The position numbers were made by a program, and so were the translations under genes. From Bradyrhizobium sp. Ai1a-2 (lineage in GTDB: Bacteria; Pseudomonadota; Alphaproteobacteria; Rhizobiales; Xanthobacteraceae): a stretch of 33,935 bases of DNA. Positions 7,383 through 16,140 of the stretch are shown here, one piece after another. The notes beneath the pieces are model-generated. The model saw only the letters and a list, made by a program, of their open reading frames with translations, made no database searches and was not told the DNA's origin. The stretch spans positions 1-33,935 of the forward strand of contig NZ_AUEZ01000082.1 in the NCBI RefSeq assembly GCF_000426245.1, given 5' to 3'. Within the stretch, counting starts at the first letter, position 1. Each line of letters begins with the position of its first letter.

Positions 7383-9965
7383 TCAGGACCGGCGCGCCTG
7401 TTCGAAGGTCCTGATCAGGTTTGCAGCCCAGTGCAGATCGCGCTCATCGAGGTAGCGCTCGGCAAAATGATGCGGGCCGGTCTTGGCCAGGACCGTCTCG
7501 ATGACCCGCTGATCCTCAGGGGAGGATGCCGCGGCGAAGGCCAGCGCCACCGGCCCGAGGCCAAGCTCGAACAGGCGGTTGCCCGCGCGCGACTGCAGGT
7601 AATAGTCGCGCTTGGGAAAGGCTTCCGCGATGAGCCGAATCTGAGTGTCGTTCAGACCGAAGCGGCGATAGGTCTCGGTCTGTGTCGGTTCCAGCGCGCG
7701 TGGATTGGGCAGAAAGATCCTACTCGGGCAGGATTCGATGATCGCCGGCGCAATCTGACTGTCAACAATATCGGCAAGCGACTGGGTGGCAAAGATAACA
7801 GCCACATTCTTCTTGCGCAGCGTCTTCAGCCACTCCCGGATCCGGCTTGAAAAAAGTGGATCATCGAGAAACACCCAGGCTTCATCGAGCACCAACAACG
7901 TCGGACGGCCGTCGAACCGCGCCTCGAGCGTATGGAAAAGATAGGTGAGAACGGGCGCGACCAGGCCCGGCAGCGCCATCAACTCCTCCATCTCGAACGT
8001 CAAAACGTCGGCGCCGGAAAGGCGATCGGCATCCGCATCGAGAAAGCGCCCGAACGGACCTTCCAGCGTGTAGGGCTGCAGCGCCTGCCGCAGCACATCG
8101 CGGGCAAGTAGCGCGACGAGGCCGGTCAAGGTCCGCTGGGAGACGGGCGCAGAGCCAAGGCTCTTGAGCGCCGACCAGACGGTCTCCTTGACCTCCGGCG
8201 TCACGGCGACGCGCTCATGGGCGAGAACACCGCACAGCCAATCAAGCGCCCAAAGCCGCGCCGCCTCCTCCCCGACATCCTTGAGCGGCTGGAACGCAAT
8301 CCCGCTTCTGGCGCCTAACTCATACCAGGCTCCTGACACTGCGAGTGTCATCGCCCGGGCTGAGCGGCCCTTGTCGAACGTGATGAGCTGCGCATTGCGA
8401 TAGCGGCGAAACTGCAGGGCCAGAACGGAAAGCAGAACCGATTTGCCAGCCCCGGTCGGACCGACGACAATGGAGTGCCCGACGTCCCCCTCATAAAGCG
8501 ATAGCCGAAACGGGGTTGCTCCCTTGGTCTTGGCGATGAGGAGCGGTGGCCCATCGAGGTGCTCGCACCGTTCCGGTCCGGCCCAAACCGCCGACAACGG
8601 ACACATATGGGCAAGGTTGAGCGTATGAACGATCGGTTGGCGGATGTTGGCATAGGCTTGCCCCGGCAAGCTGCCGAGCCAAGCCTCAACAGCATTGACG
8701 CTCTCGCGGATTGTGGTGAAGCCCCGGCTGTTGATCACACGCTCAACAGCGCGGATTTTCTCATCGGCGGTGCGCGAGTCCTCATCACTGACGGTGACGG
8801 TCGTCGTGATGTGGCCGAAGGCGACGAGGTCATCGCCAAGCTCGGACAATGCGGCATCGGCGTCGGCGGCCTTGTTGCCGGCATCGGTGTCGATGAGAAC
8901 GGCCTGTTCGTTGAACATCACCTCCTTGACGATGGCGGCAAGCGACTTTCGCTTGGCGAACCATTGACGGCGGTAGCGCGACAAGGTCGCGTTGGCCTGT
9001 GTGCGGTCGAGAGGCAGAAAGCGGGTCGCCCATCGATAGGGAACTCCTAGCCTGTTCAGTTCGTCGAGCAGGCCCGGAAAGGTGACCGCGGGAAAGCCGA
9101 GCACCGTCAGCGCGCGCAGATGGCTATGGCCGATGGCCGGTGATATGCCGCCGGTCAGGGGCTCATCGCTCAGGAAACAATCGAGATAGGCTGGAATATC
9201 CGGCACGGCGACCGGATGTCGCTTGGTCGAGACGCAGCTATGCAAGTAGGTCAGGGTCTCCTCGTCGTTCAGGGGCCAGATCTCGGGCAGGACCGAGGCC
9301 ATCAGGTCGATCGCGCGATCGGCCTCCTGAATGAAGCGCTGAAGGTGATCCCGATAGCTGTGTCGGTCGTGCTGCTGGCGAGGTTGGATTTTGATCACCC
9401 CGTCCAAAGCCTTGTCCTGTTCAGGATCATCCTCGTACTCCCGATCGTGCGCAGGGTGGGGTCGTCCGCTGTGACGCCATCGCGTTTCCCCCTGCCTTTC
9501 CCGCGGCCGTTCCAGAAAAAGGCTCTCCAGCCGTGAGACCCGCTCGGCCGGCGGCAAATACATCAATGTCAGATGCAGCACGCTCTCGAAGTGCTGCCCG
9601 CGCGGTCGAGAAGGCTCATCCCAGCCCTCGTTGGATCCCTCAAACGCGGCGCGCCGTTCTTCGTCGACGAGCCAGGACACCGCATCCGGAAACTGCGAGC
9701 GCGGATAGTCCGAGGCCGGAATCCGCGTGGCATCGAAAAACAATGCCCAGCCCGAACCAAACCGCTTCAGCACGTTGTTGACACGCGAGGCCACGCTCAT
9801 CAGCTCGGCCTCGGTCGCACTGTCGAGATCAGGTCCCCGATAGCGGACGGTGCGCTGGAAACTGCCGTCCTTGTTCAGGATCACGCCCGGTGCAACCAGG
9901 CAGGCCCATGGCAGCCAATCGGCGAGCCGGTACGCATGACTGCGGAATTCTCTCAAGTTCAGCAT
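7383..9965 (-). CDS. trbE: Conjugal transfer ATPase TrbE (VirB4-like)
   Basis: TrbE is the VirB4-type ATPase that powers pilus assembly and transport at the inner-membrane face. The 860-residue protein starts MLNLREFRSHAYRLADWLPWACLVAPGVILNKDGSFQRT and carries a Walker A (VVGPTGAGKSVLLSVLALQF), a Walker B (PTLLVLDEAWVFLDD) and the following motif (LKTLRKKNVAVIFATQSLADI). It looks roughly 40 residues longer than the usual form: residues about 155-205 (after LESLFLERP) hold a His/Arg/Asp-rich low-complexity stretch (HSGRPHPAHDREYEDDPEQD) where I expect only a short linker. The ATPase core is intact. Its start overlaps the trbD stop by 7 bp. Confidence 0.95.
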   Translation of the reverse strand: MLNLREFRSHAYRLADWLPWACLVAPGVILNKDGSFQRTVRYRGPDLDSATEAELMSVASRVNNVLKRFGSGWALFFDATRIPASDYPRSQFPDAVSWLVDEERRAAFEGSNEGWDEPSRPRGQHFESVLHLTLMYLPPAERVSRLESLFLERPRERQGETRWRHSGRPHPAHDREYEDDPEQDKALDGVIKIQPRQQHDRHSYRDHLQRFIQEADRAIDLMASVLPEIWPLNDEETLTYLHSCVSTKRHPVAVPDIPAYLDCFLSDEPLTGGISPAIGHSHLRALTVLGFPAVTFPGLLDELNRLGVPYRWATRFLPLDRTQANATLSRYRRQWFAKRKSLAAIVKEVMFNEQAVLIDTDAGNKAADADAALSELGDDLVAFGHITTTVTVSDEDSRTADEKIRAVERVINSRGFTTIRESVNAVEAWLGSLPGQAYANIRQPIVHTLNLAHMCPLSAVWAGPERCEHLDGPPLLIAKTKGATPFRLSLYEGDVGHSIVVGPTGAGKSVLLSVLALQFRRYRNAQLITFDKGRSARAMTLAVSGAWYELGARSGIAFQPLKDVGEEAARLWALDWLCGVLAHERVAVTPEVKETVWSALKSLGSAPVSQRTLTGLVALLARDVLRQALQPYTLEGPFGRFLDADADRLSGADVLTFEMEELMALPGLVAPVLTYLFHTLEARFDGRPTLLVLDEAWVFLDDPLFSSRIREWLKTLRKKNVAVIFATQSLADIVDSQIAPAIIESCPSRIFLPNPRALEPTQTETYRRFGLNDTQIRLIAEAFPKRDYYLQSRAGNRLFELGLGPVALAFAAASSPEDQRVIETVLAKTGPHHFAERYLDERDLHWAANLIRTFEQARRS

Positions 9966-10216
9966 GCAAGCCAGCCCTTATGCTTGGTGTGGCGGATGGC
10001 GACTTCGACGAAGGCCGGGTCGCGCTTGGCGAGCCAGACCGCGATGCCATGGCCGGTGATCCAGAGCACGAGGCCCGCGAGCCACAGCCGCAAGCCGAGC
10101 GCAAGCGCGGCTGACAATGTGCCAATCAGGATGGCGGCAGCGCGCGGCGCGCCACCGATCAGAATCGGTTCGGTGAGTGAGCGATGGAGGACGAGTTCAA
10201 AGCCATGGGGGCGCAT
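9959..10216 (-). CDS. trbD: Conjugal transfer protein TrbD (VirB3-like)
   Basis: TrbD is a small inner-membrane VirB3-type subunit. The 85-residue product (from MRPHGFELVLHRSLTEPILIGGAPRAAAILIGTLSAALALGL) has two hydrophobic segments, about residues 24-44 and 46-63, and the conserved VWLAKRDPAFVEVAIRHTKHKGWL tail. The frame is open further upstream, but ATG 10216 shares its first base with the trbC stop (TGATG) and gives the family N-terminus, so it is preferred. Confidence 0.93.
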   Translation of the reverse strand: MRPHGFELVLHRSLTEPILIGGAPRAAAILIGTLSAALALGLRLWLAGLVLWITGHGIAVWLAKRDPAFVEVAIRHTKHKGWLAC

Positions 10217-10584
10217 CAGATCAATGCTCCGCCGCCGAACGAGAAGAAGGACAGAAAGAACGAGCTCGCTGCAAAGGCGATGGAGAGGCCGAACACGACC
10301 TGAACCATCCGACGGAAGCCACCTGAGGTATCGCCAAATGCGAGCGAGATGCCGGTCACGGTGATGATGATGACGGCGACGATCTTGGCCACCGGACCCT
10401 GAACCGATTCCAGGACCCGCTCGAGCGGAGCTTCCCACGGCATGCCAGAGCCGGCGGCTTGGGCGTCCGAGGCGGTCGCGAGCATGCAGGCCGCGGCGGC
10501 GCCGACCTTGATCAGGATTGGTCCGTCCACCTTGCCGGCGCTACGCAGGCGAAGACGCGCATATGCGTGCAGTCCAGTCAGCAT
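10216..10584 (-). CDS. trbC: Conjugal transfer pilin TrbC (VirB2-like)
   Basis: TrbC is the prepilin of the conjugative pilus. The 122-residue product has an N-terminal signal sequence ending near ASDAQAAGSGMPWEAPLERVLESVQGP, followed by two hydrophobic segments (VAKIVAVIIITVTGISLAFG and MVQVVFGLSIAFAASSFFLSFFSF) separated by a short polar loop (DTSGGFRR), which is the VirB2/TrbC fold. The GGGALI tail is typical. It starts 14 bp after trbB and its stop overlaps the trbD start. Confidence 0.94.
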   Translation of the reverse strand: MLTGLHAYARLRLRSAGKVDGPILIKVGAAAACMLATASDAQAAGSGMPWEAPLERVLESVQGPVAKIVAVIIITVTGISLAFGDTSGGFRRMVQVVFGLSIAFAASSFFLSFFSFGGGALI

Positions 10585-10598
10585 GTGATGGTCTCCTT

Positions 10599-11582
10599 TC
10601 AGGGACGATGGCTTGTGTTTGGAAGTCCAGGCGAGGTTTCGAGCAGGTAGTCGCCGGAAGGATCGAGGCCTTTGAGTTCGGCGATGGCCTCGATCCGGCG
10701 AGCGGGCCCCCGTCCCTTGATGAAGACGATCAGATCGATCGCCTCGGCAATGAGGCGGCGCGGCACCGTGGCCACGGCCTCCTGGATCAATTGCTCGATG
10801 CGATAGAGCGCTGCACGCGCCGAGTTGGCGTGGACGGTTGCGATTCCGCCGGGATGGCCGGTATTCCAGGCCTTGAGCATGTCGAGGGCTTCAGCGCCCC
10901 TCACCTCGCCGACGATGATGCGGTCAGGCCGCAGGCGAAGGGTCGAGCGCACGAGATCGGCAAGGCTTGCCACACCCGGCTTGGTCCGCAGCGTGACGGC
11001 ATCCTTGGCATCGCAGCGCAGTTCGCGGGTGTCTTCGATAATAACGATGCGCTCGTCGAGCGAGGCGATCTCCGCAAGCAGCGCGTTGGCAAGCGTGGTC
11101 TTGCCCGAACCGGTACCGCCCGCGATCAGGATGCTCCGGCCTTCAGCCACCGCCACCGTAAGCACCTTTGCCATCAGCGGCGACGCGATCTGGGCCCGGA
11201 CATAGTCGGATAGGCGGAAGGTCGTTGTCGCAGGCTTTCGGATCGCAAAGCAGGGCGCAAGCGAGACCGGCGGCAGGACACCTTCGAAGCGCTCGCCGGT
11301 TTCGGGCAGCTCCGCCGAGATGATCGGCGAGGCCCCGCTCGCCTCCGCCCTGACGTGGCTTGCGACCAGGCGGATGATCCGCTCCGACTCCTGGGCCGTC
11401 AGCACGACTCCGGTGTCGGCGCGGCCAAATTTGTGCCGGTCAAGCCAGAGCTTTCCGTCGGGATTGACCATGACCTCGACGACATCCTCGTCTTCCAAGG
11501 CAAGGGCGATCGCCGGTCCCATTGCGGTTCGCAGCATGCCGCGGCGCCGTTCGCGGGTTTCGGGCGAGAGAAGGTCAGACAT
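10599..11582 (-). CDS. trbB: Conjugal transfer ATPase TrbB (VirB11-like)
   Basis: TrbB is the hexameric VirB11-type ATPase of the mating-pair apparatus. The chosen ATG at 11582 (MSDLLSPETRERRRGMLRTAMGPAIALALEDEDVVEVMVNPDG) gives 327 residues; a GTG or ATG further upstream would add 15 unconserved residues. Motifs seen are Walker A at about 154-163 (IAGGTGSGKTTLANALL), the Asp box (ERIVIIEDTREL), Walker B/His box (RPDRIIVGEVRGAEALDMLKAWNTGHPGGIATVHAN) and the C-terminal RRLIAEAIDLIVFI. The start overlaps the 3' end of the upstream CopG-like gene by 8 bp. Everything needed for activity appears present. Confidence 0.95.
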   Translation of the reverse strand: MSDLLSPETRERRRGMLRTAMGPAIALALEDEDVVEVMVNPDGKLWLDRHKFGRADTGVVLTAQESERIIRLVASHVRAEASGASPIISAELPETGERFEGVLPPVSLAPCFAIRKPATTTFRLSDYVRAQIASPLMAKVLTVAVAEGRSILIAGGTGSGKTTLANALLAEIASLDERIVIIEDTRELRCDAKDAVTLRTKPGVASLADLVRSTLRLRPDRIIVGEVRGAEALDMLKAWNTGHPGGIATVHANSARAALYRIEQLIQEAVATVPRRLIAEAIDLIVFIKGRGPARRIEAIAELKGLDPSGDYLLETSPGLPNTSHRP

Positions 11583-12126
11583 CGCCGACCTCCTCTCGCC
11601 CAGCTGGAGACAGCCCCGGCTGCTCACCCGCCGCGTGCTGCGAGTGGAACTCGGTCATGCCCCCTTCAGCGGCTCCCAGAGGAGCCCCTTCCTCGATATT
11701 TCGCATGAACAAATCCGGCTTCGACGTCGTGATGCGGTCCATGACGTCTGCAACGAGCCTGCCGCCGGAGGCGACGCGCTTGCCGACCTGGGCGACAAAC
11801 ATGTCGAACCGCTCCCGCCCGAGCGCACGCGCCGCGTCCTGATCGCCCGAAGGCAACGGCGGCGTAATCGTCAGGTAGTAGCGGACGAACAGCGCGATGG
11901 TCTCCGCCATCACCGAGAGGTCGCGTTCCGTGCGCTCCAATTGCCGGCTGATGCGGTCGAGCCTTCTGACCAGCGCCGCATCGCCGGCGGTGTCGCGCTC
12001 CGGATTGAGGAAGCGATCGAGCGCAGCATCGACGATTGCGGACTTGTTGGTTCCAGGGCGCCTGGCCGCAAGCTCAAGCCGCTGCGCCACGCTGTCGGAG
12101 ACATAGGCTGAAAGTTTGGGTTTCAT
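11575..12126 (-). CDS. CopG-like ribbon-helix-helix protein of the tra/trb operon
   Basis: This 183-residue protein begins MKPKLSAYVSDSVAQRLELAARRPGTNKSAIVDAALDRFL, a ribbon-helix-helix DNA-binding segment of the CopG/Arc type, followed by a helical region (LVRRLDRISRQLERTERDLSVMAETIALFVRYYLTITPPLP) that is probably a coiled coil with a hydrophobic end. Proteins of this layout sit between traG and trbB in many alphaproteobacterial integrative elements and are presumed to regulate the operon. The C-terminus is Glu/Gly-rich and overlaps trbB by 8 bp. It lies 12 bp downstream of traG. Its target has not been shown. Confidence 0.88.
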   Translation of the reverse strand: MKPKLSAYVSDSVAQRLELAARRPGTNKSAIVDAALDRFLNPERDTAGDAALVRRLDRISRQLERTERDLSVMAETIALFVRYYLTITPPLPSGDQDAARALGRERFDMFVAQVGKRVASGGRLVADVMDRITTSKPDLFMRNIEEGAPLGAAEGGMTEFHSQHAAGEQPGLSPAGREEVGDV

Positions 12127-12138
12127 GGCAGACGCCCG

Positions 12139-14160
12139 TCAAAAAGCAGGGAGAAGATCGTCGTCATCGCGTGTGACGGCGTGGGCACGACGAATTGCGC
12201 TGGAGGCATTCGCCGCACGCTGCATCTGGCTGCGATCGGCATTCGCATCCGTCTCGTCGTCGAACAGCCATTCTTCGCAAGGTCGGCTCTCGTCGGCTGC
12301 GAATGACGGCTCTTCAAACAGCGTGAGCTGCTGCTTGAGGCCGCCATCCTCATTTGCGGCCTGCATCAGCTCGCGATATGGCAGGGTCGCCAGGCGGAGA
12401 TCGACGAAACGCACTTGATCCTGCCAATCGCCGCGTCGGGCGGGCGGCAGATCCGGATAAATGTTGCAGGCAAGACGCGGTGGCGGAAGGAGCCGCCTCA
12501 CAAAATTTAAGTCCTCGTAGTGCCGGAGCTTGCTCGCTCGGACCGGGACAAGGCCCGAGACCAGGACGATCGCCTCATCATGCGGCAACTGCATCACTTC
12601 GCCGGGCGTGAGCAGCGGCCGCGCCGTCTCCTGGCGGCTGACCATGACGTGGCCAAGCCATGGCGCCAGCCGATGGCCGGCATAGTTGCGCTGCGCACGC
12701 AATTCCGTCGCGGTGCCTAACGCATCCGAGATGCGCTTTGCCGTGCGCTCATCGTTCGCGGCAAAGGCGATGCGAACGTGGCAATTATCCAGGATCGCGT
12801 TGTTCTCGCCGTAGGCCTTCGCAATCTGGTTGAGGGACTGCGCGATCAGGTAGGCGCGGATTCCATAGCCCGCCATGAACGCAAGCGCGCTTTCGAAGAA
12901 ATCAAGCCGGCCAAGCGCAGGAAATTCATCCAGCATCATCAAGAGCTGGCGGTTCTTGCCGGCAGTCGCGTTCAAGTTTTCCGTCAGGCGGCGGCCGATC
13001 TGGTTGAGGATCAAGCGGATCAAGGGTTTGGTGCGGCTGATGTCTGACGGCGGCACGACGAGATAGAGCGTGACGGGCTTGTCCGCGCTGACCAGATCGG
13101 CAATTCGCCAGTCGCAGCCTTCCGTGTTTCGGCTGACGATCGGATCCCGGTAGAGCCCAAGAAAGCTGACGGCTGTCGACAAGACGCCCGAACGCTCGTT
13201 CTCAGACTTGTTGAGGAGCTCCCGTGCGGTCGCGGCAACGACGGGATGCACCTTTGGCTCTGTTTCGGTCCCAAGATGATTGGTGGCCATCATGATCCGC
13301 AGCGTCTTCTCAAAGAACTGCGCGGGATCGGCCAGGATCTCCGTGACACGGGTCAACGTCTTCTGTTCTTCGGCATAGAGGACGTGGAGGATCACGCCGA
13401 CAAGCAGCGAATGGCTGGTCTTCTCCCAATGGGTTCGACGTTCGAGCGCCCCTTCTGGATCGACCAGGATGTCGGCGATGTTCTGAACATCGCGCACCTC
13501 GGCCGCGCCCTTGCGGACCTCGAGCAACGGATTGTAACGCGCGCTTTGTGGATCGGTCGGATTGAACAACAGGCAATGCGAGAAGCTGGACCGCCAACCG
13601 GCGCTCAGTTGCCAGTTCTCGCCCTTGATGTCGTGCACCACCGCAGACGAAGTCCAGGACAACAAGGTCGGCAGCACGAGCCCGACGCCCTTACCCGAAC
13701 GCGTCGGCGCAAAGCACATGACATGCTCCGGCCCGTCATGACGCAGGTAGTTGTTCTTGAGGCGCCCCAGAAACACACCCTTGGCCGCGAAAAGGCCCGC
13801 GTCCTTGATTTCCTTGAAGGCGGCCCAGCGCGCCGAGCCGTAGGTCGTCACGAGCTGATTTTGCCGCGCGCGCCAGACCGAGTTGAGAATCGCAAACAGT
13901 GCACCCGCAGCCCCACCGGTCGCAGCAATGGCCCCGCCCTCCTCAAAGATCTCTGGCGCATAGGCCTCGTAGGCAAACCACCATTCGAACAAGCGCCAGG
14001 GCAGATAGACCGGATAACCTGAAAGCGAGAACCACGGTTCGCCAAGCCGCTCCTGGAATCCAAGAGCAGATGCTGTCCACTGCGTCGCACCCCACGTTGA
14101 CGCAACGACGATGCCGAACACGACGACGATCTGACCGACATAGATTTTTGCTGGAAACAT
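12139..14160 (-). CDS. traG: Type IV coupling protein TraG (VirD4-like)
   Basis: TraG is the hexameric inner-membrane ATPase that brings the relaxase-DNA complex to the mating channel. The 673-residue product (from MFPAKIYVGQIVVVFGIVVASTWGATQW) has N-terminal membrane segments at about 8-28 and 78-95, Walker A at 152-160 (PTRSGKGVGLVLPTLLSW), the conserved VHDIKGENWQLSAGWR, Walker B (QLLMMLDEFPALGRL) and the YLIAQSLNQIAKAYG motif. A GTG six codons upstream (14178) is an alternative; ATG 14160 matches the usual N-terminus and has a purine-rich GGGGCGAG ahead of it. The gene is intact, and is the first gene of the minus-strand transfer operon in this window. Its promoter must lie in 14161-14543. 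Confidence 0.94.
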   Translation of the reverse strand: MFPAKIYVGQIVVVFGIVVASTWGATQWTASALGFQERLGEPWFSLSGYPVYLPWRLFEWWFAYEAYAPEIFEEGGAIAATGGAAGALFAILNSVWRARQNQLVTTYGSARWAAFKEIKDAGLFAAKGVFLGRLKNNYLRHDGPEHVMCFAPTRSGKGVGLVLPTLLSWTSSAVVHDIKGENWQLSAGWRSSFSHCLLFNPTDPQSARYNPLLEVRKGAAEVRDVQNIADILVDPEGALERRTHWEKTSHSLLVGVILHVLYAEEQKTLTRVTEILADPAQFFEKTLRIMMATNHLGTETEPKVHPVVAATARELLNKSENERSGVLSTAVSFLGLYRDPIVSRNTEGCDWRIADLVSADKPVTLYLVVPPSDISRTKPLIRLILNQIGRRLTENLNATAGKNRQLLMMLDEFPALGRLDFFESALAFMAGYGIRAYLIAQSLNQIAKAYGENNAILDNCHVRIAFAANDERTAKRISDALGTATELRAQRNYAGHRLAPWLGHVMVSRQETARPLLTPGEVMQLPHDEAIVLVSGLVPVRASKLRHYEDLNFVRRLLPPPRLACNIYPDLPPARRGDWQDQVRFVDLRLATLPYRELMQAANEDGGLKQQLTLFEEPSFAADESRPCEEWLFDDETDANADRSQMQRAANASSAIRRAHAVTRDDDDLLPAF

Positions 14161-14543
14161 TCGGCTCGCCCCATTCACCCGCGTCCCAAGTGAACGGCGC
14201 GATGAAAAGGGCGAACGGGCTTCGTGTTCAATCGAAATAAAAAATCGTGCTGTCGGCGAGCGCGATATTGATCAAGCTTTGTACACGGAAGGAATTTTCG
14301 ATCATGATCGAGACAGCATCAGCAAGTGCCTCAACAACTCGTGAGCCGTTGGTCCAAACAGGATTTCGCTGATGGTTCGCGTCTCGAATGCTCGCAAGTG
14401 GTTCGCCTCAACATCGAATCGACCTTGCGAGTCGCTTCGGCGAACGATCGCAAGCATATCTGATCTACGGCGACGGTAGTGGTACTTAGCCGGGGCTCGC
14501 GAAGATAGGGGTGTTAAAATACCTTCAACATTGGTTGCGATAG
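14161..14543. other. Divergent intergenic region between traG and the toxin-antitoxin operon
   Basis: This region must hold the traG promoter (minus strand); the antitoxin promoter (plus strand) lies just to its right, from 14544. It contains a perfect 14-bp palindrome at 14298-14311 listed separately. A minus-strand open frame at 14302-14550 has only a TTG start (an internal ATG at 14457 would leave 51 residues) and no recognisable motif, so I do not call it a gene. Confidence 0.5.
14298..14311. promoter_or_regulatory. Perfect 14-bp palindrome, possible operator
   Basis: TCGATCATGATCGA reads identically on both strands and lies about 138 bp upstream of traG and about 233 bp upstream of the antitoxin promoter. 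Its position in a divergent regulatory region suggests a dimeric regulator site, for example for the CopG-like protein, but nothing in the sequence identifies the binder. Palindromes of this length with GATC content can occur by chance. Confidence 0.3.
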
Positions 14544-14572
14544 TTGACAAAGTTGCTCCGGCCCCCCATATT
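14544..14572 (+). promoter_or_regulatory. Sigma-70-type promoter of the antitoxin-toxin operon
   Basis: A perfect -35 box TTGACA (14544-14549) is followed after 17 bp by CATATT (14567-14572), which matches the -10 consensus at four of six positions. The predicted start would fall near 14579, about 12 bp before the ATG at 14591, leaving a short leader with a GGTGGAG-like ribosome site. Confidence 0.6.
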
Positions 14573-14590
14573 TGCGGTGGAGTTCAGGTC

Positions 14591-15262
14591 ATGCCCAAGA
14601 CGCAGTCGAAACCTTCCCCCGCCGGAACCAAACGTACGTCCGTTCACGATGACGGCGTGATGATGGTGCTTAAGCACAGGCCGGCCGCTCTGAAGAACCT
14701 CGCTCTTCCCGCGGACGCTCAAGTCGCGATCGTTTCCAAAAGCGCGACGGCCCTGCAGAAGATCCGTGAGCGCAACAAGCAGCTGGCTGGTCAAGCGTTC
14801 CGGTTCTTCTCCGAAGCCGGGAAAAAGGCGGCTGTCGTCAACAAGGAGGCGTTCGCGCCCGACGCTCGCGCTCTCGCTGTCCTTGAGGGAGTCCGCATTG
14901 CGCAGGAGGATCTTCGGCGATCAGGGGGCGCCTACGATCTGGACCAGGTCAGAACGCTCCTGCGGGGCATCTCTCGGCAGGCCATCGACAAGCGCGTGCA
15001 AGAGGGCAGCCTCCTTGCTGTTCCAGGTCCCAGCAATCACAAAAGCTTTCCGACCCTTCAGTTCAACTCGGACGGCACTGTCGTCGAGGGTCTGAAGTCC
15101 GTTCGTGAGGCTCTGCCGACCAGCAATCCCTGGACCGTCCTGAATTTTCTGGCTCAGCCCGATGATCGGCTGAATGGCCGTAAACCCATCGATCTGCTCA
15201 AGGAAGGCAAAATCGACCTCGTGGTCGAGGCCGCCCGGCGAATGGCCCAGCAAGGCGCGTGA
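14591..15262 (+). CDS. Antitoxin with Xre/MbcA/ParS toxin-binding (DUF2384) domain
   Basis: The product from ATG 14591 is 223 residues and begins MPKTQSKPSPAGTKRTSVHDDGVMMVLKHRPAALKNLALP. The last ~60 residues (NPWTVLNFLAQPDDRLNGRKPIDLLKEGKIDLVVEAARRM) form the DUF2384 domain that binds and blocks RES toxins. A putative helix-turn-helix lies around the DLDQVRTLLRGISRQAIDKRVQEGSLLAVPG segment, which resembles a DNA-binding domain more than the usual short Xre domain. The ~90-residue N-terminal portion is Lys/Ala-rich and unusual for the family. Its TGA overlaps the GTG start of the toxin by 3 bp, so the pair is translationally coupled. It probably neutralises the toxin and represses its own promoter. 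Confidence 0.85.
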   Translation: MPKTQSKPSPAGTKRTSVHDDGVMMVLKHRPAALKNLALPADAQVAIVSKSATALQKIRERNKQLAGQAFRFFSEAGKKAAVVNKEAFAPDARALAVLEGVRIAQEDLRRSGGAYDLDQVRTLLRGISRQAIDKRVQEGSLLAVPGPSNHKSFPTLQFNSDGTVVEGLKSVREALPTSNPWTVLNFLAQPDDRLNGRKPIDLLKEGKIDLVVEAARRMAQQGA

Positions 15263-15849
15263 GTGCACCGCTGCCGCCGGACGATCTGGCTCGCCGCCGT
15301 CCCCGCCTGGTCCGACTGCGGCGGGGCACCGTCATCCATCGGTTTTACACGGCCGACTACGATCCGATCTTTTTCGACACGTCGCGCCTGGGCCGGCTGA
15401 ACGCCCCTGACGGGGCCTACGGCGTTCTCTATGCCGCGCGGGAAGCATATGGCGCATTCGCAGAGACGTTCCTTCGCGTGCCAGGCCGAACTCTGCTTGA
15501 TGCCGGCCTGCTCCGGCGCAAAGCATACGTTCGTCTCGAAACTACCACAGACCTTGAGCTGATCAGGCTCGCTGGCCCCTCGCTTGCGATCCTCGGCGCG
15601 ACGGCTGAGGTGGTACATGGCGGGCTGCCTTACGACGCGCCGCAGGCCTGGTCGAAGGCACTCTTCGACCATCCGCTTCGTCCCGATGGCATCGCCTACT
15701 ACGCCCGCCACGACGACGAAGGCCTTTGCTACGCGATCTTTGACCGCGCGCGCAGCTCGGTCCGAGAGATCGACCGACAGACCGACCTGGATCAGGATTG
15801 GTTCTGGCAGCTCGCGCGGCGATACAAGGTCGGACTGGCGCCCGGCTGA
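15259..15849 (+). CDS. RES-domain toxin
   Basis: RES toxins (MbcT, ParT and relatives) act on NAD+ or ADP-ribosylate targets to stop growth. The 196-residue protein begins at GTG 15259, inside the antitoxin stop region, and shows the family pattern: Arg in GTVIHRFYTADYDP (R28), the Tyr in DGAYGVLYAA (Y58) and Glu in REAYGAFAETFLR (E69), followed by the C-terminal QAWSKALFDHPLRPDGIAYYARHDDEGLCYAIFDRA block with its conserved DGI and RHD residues. Length is normal and the putative active site is complete, so it should be functional. It lies between traG and the relaxase gene, where it could stabilise the element. Confidence 0.9.
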   Translation: MSAPLPPDDLARRRPRLVRLRRGTVIHRFYTADYDPIFFDTSRLGRLNAPDGAYGVLYAAREAYGAFAETFLRVPGRTLLDAGLLRRKAYVRLETTTDLELIRLAGPSLAILGATAEVVHGGLPYDAPQAWSKALFDHPLRPDGIAYYARHDDEGLCYAIFDRARSSVREIDRQTDLDQDWFWQLARRYKVGLAPG

Positions 15850-16140
15850 CTCTCCTCGCAGCCGGCCGAGCCGCGAGGCAATTTGGGCCGCAATGGGCGT
15901 TCCCCCCGAGCTGACGAACCAAGTTGGTCAACGTGTTGGGGCAAGAATCACTCAACCCTTCGGCCGAACCGCCGAAACTGACTGCAAGGCAAGTTATGCT
16001 AGTTTCGTAAGAGCAGTATAACCATCGATGATTTCCGAATCTTAGCGCATGTTTCTCAGCCAGCTTCTCGCGAATCGCAAGCGGGAAGCAGCCGAGAGAA
16101 CCGGCGAGCGCCGGGCGAAGACGATACGGCTCCTTAACAA
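15850..16140. other. Convergent intergenic region between toxin and relaxase genes
   Basis: The two flanking genes converge here. A 31-codon plus-strand frame from ATG 16050 (MFLSQLLANRKREAAERTGE..., stop at 16142) is rich in charged residues but has no recognised relatives or clear ribosome site. No strong hairpin with a T-run was seen for either gene. Confidence 0.35.

Noticed and set aside
14302..14550. Possible small minus-strand gene between traG and the antitoxin
   Set aside because: Only a TTG start, no motif, and it overlaps the antitoxin promoter.
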